A DNA stretch of 64,000 bases from Paratinospora sagittata (lineage: Eukaryota > Streptophyta > Magnoliopsida > Ranunculales > Menispermaceae): the NCBI GenBank assembly GCA_035771175.1, contig CM069599.1, positions 36,147,707 to 36,211,706 of the forward strand, written 5' to 3'. Within the stretch, counting starts at the first letter, position 1. Each line of letters opens with the position of its first letter. A program made the position numbers and the translations under genes. The notes beneath the pieces were generated by a model. That model was not told the origin of the DNA, did no database searches, and worked only from the letters and a program-made list of their open reading frames with translations. This document shows positions 62,101-64,000 of this stretch, one piece after another.

Positions 62101-62655
62101 GATAAAAGATCTCAAACAACCACCACAAATCAAAGCAAATCTCAAGCATAGTCGTTGAGAAAATCAAGCAATCAAATTATCTCCAAAAGATATATACAAT
62201 CTTGTCTTTCCTAAATAGTCTTTATAGTCGTTAATTATTATTTTATATATACACCTCTTGTATAGACATATAACAATTATCAAAGAGAATACCTTCTTCT
62301 TCAAATCTTCTTTTAATTTCTCTTGTTCTAAAATTCAAAAAATTAAACAGGTAACTGTAGTTTTTATGACCATGTCATATGCATAGTCTATCCTTGTGTT
62401 AATTATATAACCCGTCTTAGAAGTTGCAACATTTTGTTGGGTTTCCTTTGTTTCTTGAGGACTCCTAGTTTTATCTTTTGTTTCTTTTATCATCAGGGTA
62501 ATGGACAACCTGCCAGTTTTTTTTGTGAGGATCCAATAGGAAAATTTCTCCGCAAAGAATTTGTACTGAAAGCAAAATATGTGAAGAAACTCTGCGAAAA
62601 CCTCAAAAGGATTAAGGGAAGTTTTTATGTTAGCAGCATAAGCCCAAGGTCATGA
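50174..62655 (+). CDS. Gene B: ubiquitin-like domain fused to an ACA fragment and an eIF(iso)4G-type MIF4G domain
   Basis: Exons: 50174-50552, 51610-51716, 52620-52717, 52914-53001, 53124-53477, 54083-54325, 62497-62655; all phases fit, about 475 residues. Residues 7-92 are ubiquitin-like ([34 protein letters not shown]), followed by an acidic Ser-rich tail. Exon 2 ([20 protein letters not shown]) resembles the ACA segment right after the one in gene A. It ends at an AG/GCAAGT donor. Exons 3-6 are eIF(iso)4[72 protein letters not shown] and [20 protein letters not shown], a full MIF4G domain. In the family MIF4G binds eIF4A. The eIF4E-binding site and MA3 domain are absent. The last exon ([20 protein letters not shown]) is not recognised. 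A 7.5-kb copia element lies in the last intron. The start could also be the ATG at 50192. Confidence 0.77.
51717..51722 (+). promoter_or_regulatory. GC-AG splice donor in gene B
   Basis: The exon ends AGCAGG and the intron starts GCAAGT, the strong consensus of the rare GC-AG intron class. No GT donor in the right phase (phase 0, to match the exon at 52620) fits as well. Found by phase matching; needs transcript support. Confidence 0.55.
51955..52045 (+). repeat. Short tandem duplication with poly-C tracts in an intron of gene B
   Basis: GGTTCTTAAGTTTAGAGTCC followed by a C run and CTCAAGGGTTTCTGTGT occurs twice in succession, with different C-run lengths. Confidence 0.85.
53020..53095 (-). 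mobile_element. RTE-type LINE 3'-end fragment in an intron of gene B
   Basis: CAACTCAACAAAGCTTTTTC plus CCAACCTGCTTCATCCACTC is the complement of the RTE 3' end also seen near 5717 and 27847. It sits between the MIF4G exons ending 53001 and starting 53124. Confidence 0.5.
53509..53993. mobile_element. Probable MITE in an intron of gene B
   Basis: The left end GATGTCAATAGGTTGGTTCA and the right end CCGAATTATTGACACTCC are roughly inverted (TGTCAATA shared). The interior is full of GGTTTG and AAACCGA words without coding potential, a common layout of plant hAT-like MITEs. The target duplication was not resolved. Confidence 0.5.
54887..55119 (+). repeat. 5' LTR of the copia element in gene B
   Basis: Starts TGATAAAAGATCTCAA and ends TTCAAAA (TTCA if a TG...CA end is demanded). 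It is nearly identical to 62100-62340 except for a few substitutions and an 8-bp insertion in the 3' copy. Confidence 0.88.
55119..56531 (+). pseudogene. copia gag and protease of the gene B element, broken
   Basis: The gag start ATG (55119-55121) overlaps the primer binding site. Gag blocks: 55119-55469 ([20 protein letters not shown]), a stop, then 55488-55691 ([20 protein letters not shown]) and 55740 onward. A CCHC knuckle [14 protein letters not shown] lies near 56007-56048. The protease DSG is in [13 protein letters not shown] near 56133. The stop at 56532-56534 precedes integrase. About 4 breaks in total. Confidence 0.88.
56535..57777 (+). pseudogene. copia integrase and linker of the gene B element, broken
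   Basis: The HHCC finger is visible as HACLGHPNH and [10 protein letters not shown]. The catalytic core shows [34 protein letters not shown] and [18 protein letters not shown]. The 57021-57233 part continues [14 protein letters not shown]. In-frame stops occur (near 56569, 57230). A Pro/Ser/Thr-rich linker runs up to the solo LTR insertion point at 57777. Confidence 0.86.
57778..60502 (+). mobile_element. Solo LTR 4 (long LTR, different family) inside the copia element
   Basis: 2725 bp, TGTGATGCCCCAAAA to GCGGGGTCGTCACA, ends typical of Ty3/gypsy-like long LTRs. Target duplication CCTCA on the right (60503-60507) and CCTGA on the left (57773-57777). Removing the LTR restores the copia linker reading [11 protein letters not shown], which shows that the left copy mutated. 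It contains a tandem repeat of about 61 bp (58151-58272) and a GC-rich last 150 bp. No coding region was recognised. Confidence 0.87.
60503..62080 (+). pseudogene. copia reverse transcriptase and RNase H of the gene B element, broken
   Basis: RT start: [40 protein letters not shown] and RLVAKGYTQ (60487-60870), stop at 60868-60870. The core 60934-61773 reads [16 protein letters not shown], the catalytic VYVDD motif, [17 protein letters not shown]. RNase H (61638-62063): [43 protein letters not shown], then frameshifted [17 protein letters not shown] end. At least two frameshifts. Confidence 0.88.
62100..62340 (+). repeat. 3' LTR of the copia element in gene B
   Basis: Follows the polypurine tract directly and matches the 5' LTR. 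The small LTR divergence suggests an insertion younger than the - strand copia at 29335-40798, whose LTRs differ much more. Confidence 0.88.
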
Positions 62656-64000
62656 AATTGTGGATCTTGTAGCGGTTGAAAATACCATGGATTTCATGTA
62701 AAGAAATATTTTTATTTTTTAAGAAGAAACAAATATTATTAAGTATAAAATTGTTGAAATAAATTACAAAGTATCAAGAGCAGCAGTTGCGCTCACCACC
62801 ACTTTACACAGACACCACCCAAATAGCAAACTACAGTAACTATTTGAGCCCCAATACAACACCACCGCCATTACGCCATACAAAGACATCCTACGAAACC
62901 AATCCAACATCGATGGCTAGAAAACTTTGACGCTGCAACCTGAGTAAAATATTAAATAGAATAGAAATTATTCATAATCATCGAGTTAGAATTGATCTAA
63001 ATCAGCCCATTTTGTATTGCCAACTATTAAACAACTTATTAGAAACACAAGACAACAAATAAAAAATGCCACAAACTCCCCCGCACTCAAGGATGCCTGC
63101 ATAATCGAGGAACATGTACTAGGGTGTATGCGTGACTCATTCAAATCATGAGTTGTTTAAACTTTTTATCTAAATGAATTTGTTTCTTTCGTATCAAAAG
63201 AAAATTATATAGCCCATTTCTATATTTGTACTTGTTCTGCAGTTTAAAGCCATGATCATTACTATTGAAGCTCATTTTGGCTCCCCTACAAGTTGCTAGG
63301 GCCCGTCAGCGCCTATGTAGAGCGTGCCCTAAAGGCAAGTCCTGAGGGATTTTGTTTTCTCCTTAGAAAAGACCTCTTGCTAGTGTAAGGGGATGAAACT
63401 TCTTATGCATCTTAGATTGGAATAACACAGTTAATGTGAGACTAATCTTTAGAGTTGAACTCACCAACAATTACCAATCAATATCTATTGTGAAGAGGCT
63501 GAAAAGAATCTTCATCTGGGGTTGCATCCTGGTGCCACTTCAAATATGAGAATGGGTTGTGGAAGTTTCTAAGGATTGATGCACATATTCAATTTTCTTC
63601 ACAGTTTTTTAACCACTGGAGCCATCTCAATTCTCCTAAATTATTACTCTGTTTATGTTGGTTGTGTTTCTTAGACTCCTATGGCACCAAAAACCATTTT
63701 TATCGCTAGTGGGAGGAATGGAAAATTTGACAAAATATCACATTAAAATTTCAAAAACTGAGGAATAGCATGTCCCATTATTTTCTTTATCAATAACACT
63801 TTTAAGCATATAAAAAGACTAAAATAATCTTCTTTTAAATAATACAACAACCAGTTAGTGAACTAACCAAATGCTATTCATTTTTCATCTTCTCCTCATT
63901 TAAGTTGTTTTCAACAACCTATCAGTTATATATTGTTTGAAAGAAACAACAAAGTTACCCACAGTATTTCCATTGTTTAGTCATTGTTGTCCTAAATCTT
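62656..64000 (+). other. Region after gene B, no gene recognised
   Basis: It starts with the 3' side of gene B. A T-rich stretch followed by AAGAAGAAACAAATATTATT (62707-62740) resembles the complement of LINE 3' ends in this window, so a short LINE remnant on - up to about 62940 is possible. The rest is AT-rich sequence with no supported feature. Confidence 0.45.

Larger units (their letters stand above)
54887..62340 (+). mobile_element. Ty1/copia retrotransposon with both LTRs, split by a solo LTR, in the last intron of gene B
   Basis: 5' LTR 54887-55119, primer binding site TGGTATCAGAGC at 55120-55131 (initiator Met-tRNA type), gag, protease, integrase, RT/RNase H, polypurine tract GAAGGGGG at 62092-62099, 3' LTR 62100-62340. 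The flanks AATTG (54882-54886) and AATTA (62341-62345) look like a slightly mutated target duplication. Without the 2.7-kb solo LTR (57778-60502) the element is about 4.7 kb. Several stops and frameshifts make it non-autonomous. It has the same orientation as gene B. Confidence 0.92.

Overview
The window is nuclear DNA of a flowering plant. Genes are split into many short exons by GT-AG introns, the introns are packed with plant-type Ty1/copia, LINE, RTE and SINE debris, and the gene families (autoinhibited Ca2+-ATPase, eIF(iso)4G) are plant types. The species cannot be named from the sequence. No rRNA, intact tRNA, CRISPR or prokaryotic features were seen.

Left part (1-29300, + strand): the 3' end of a Ty1/copia element (1-2336) lies just upstream of 22 exons (2804-28938). 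These encode most of a P2B Ca2+-ATPase of the ACA8/9/10 type, from the end of the actuator domain to the stop codon. Every exon joins in frame, but several near-invariant motifs are altered. Its N-terminal exons are not in the window. Its introns hold RTE LINE fragments, a LINE nested inside another LINE with a 13-bp target duplication, SINEs, copia fragments and a 206-bp tandem duplication.

Middle part (29335-40798): one Ty1/copia element on the - strand is expanded from about 5.6 to 11.5 kb by three solo LTRs of a single second family. All three are in the same orientation and each has its own perfect 5-bp target duplication.

Right part (42636-62655, + strand): two neighbouring genes each start with a divergent ubiquitin-like exon ending in an LRxRGG motif, followed by an acidic Ser-rich tail. 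In gene A (42636-47828) this is spliced in frame to the calmodulin-binding N-terminus of an ACA-type Ca2+-ATPase. In gene B (50174-62655) it is spliced to what looks like the next ACA segment, then to a complete MIF4G domain of eIF(iso)4G type, then to an unrecognised last exon. A full Ty1/copia element (54887-62340), itself split by a fourth long solo LTR, sits in the last intron of gene B. These two chimeric ubiquitin-fusion genes are the most unusual content of the window. The idea that deubiquitinases release a free ACA autoinhibitory peptide or an eIF4A-binding domain is inference.

The remaining sequence (40799-42635, 47829-50173, 62656-64000) is AT-rich and no gene was recognised there.
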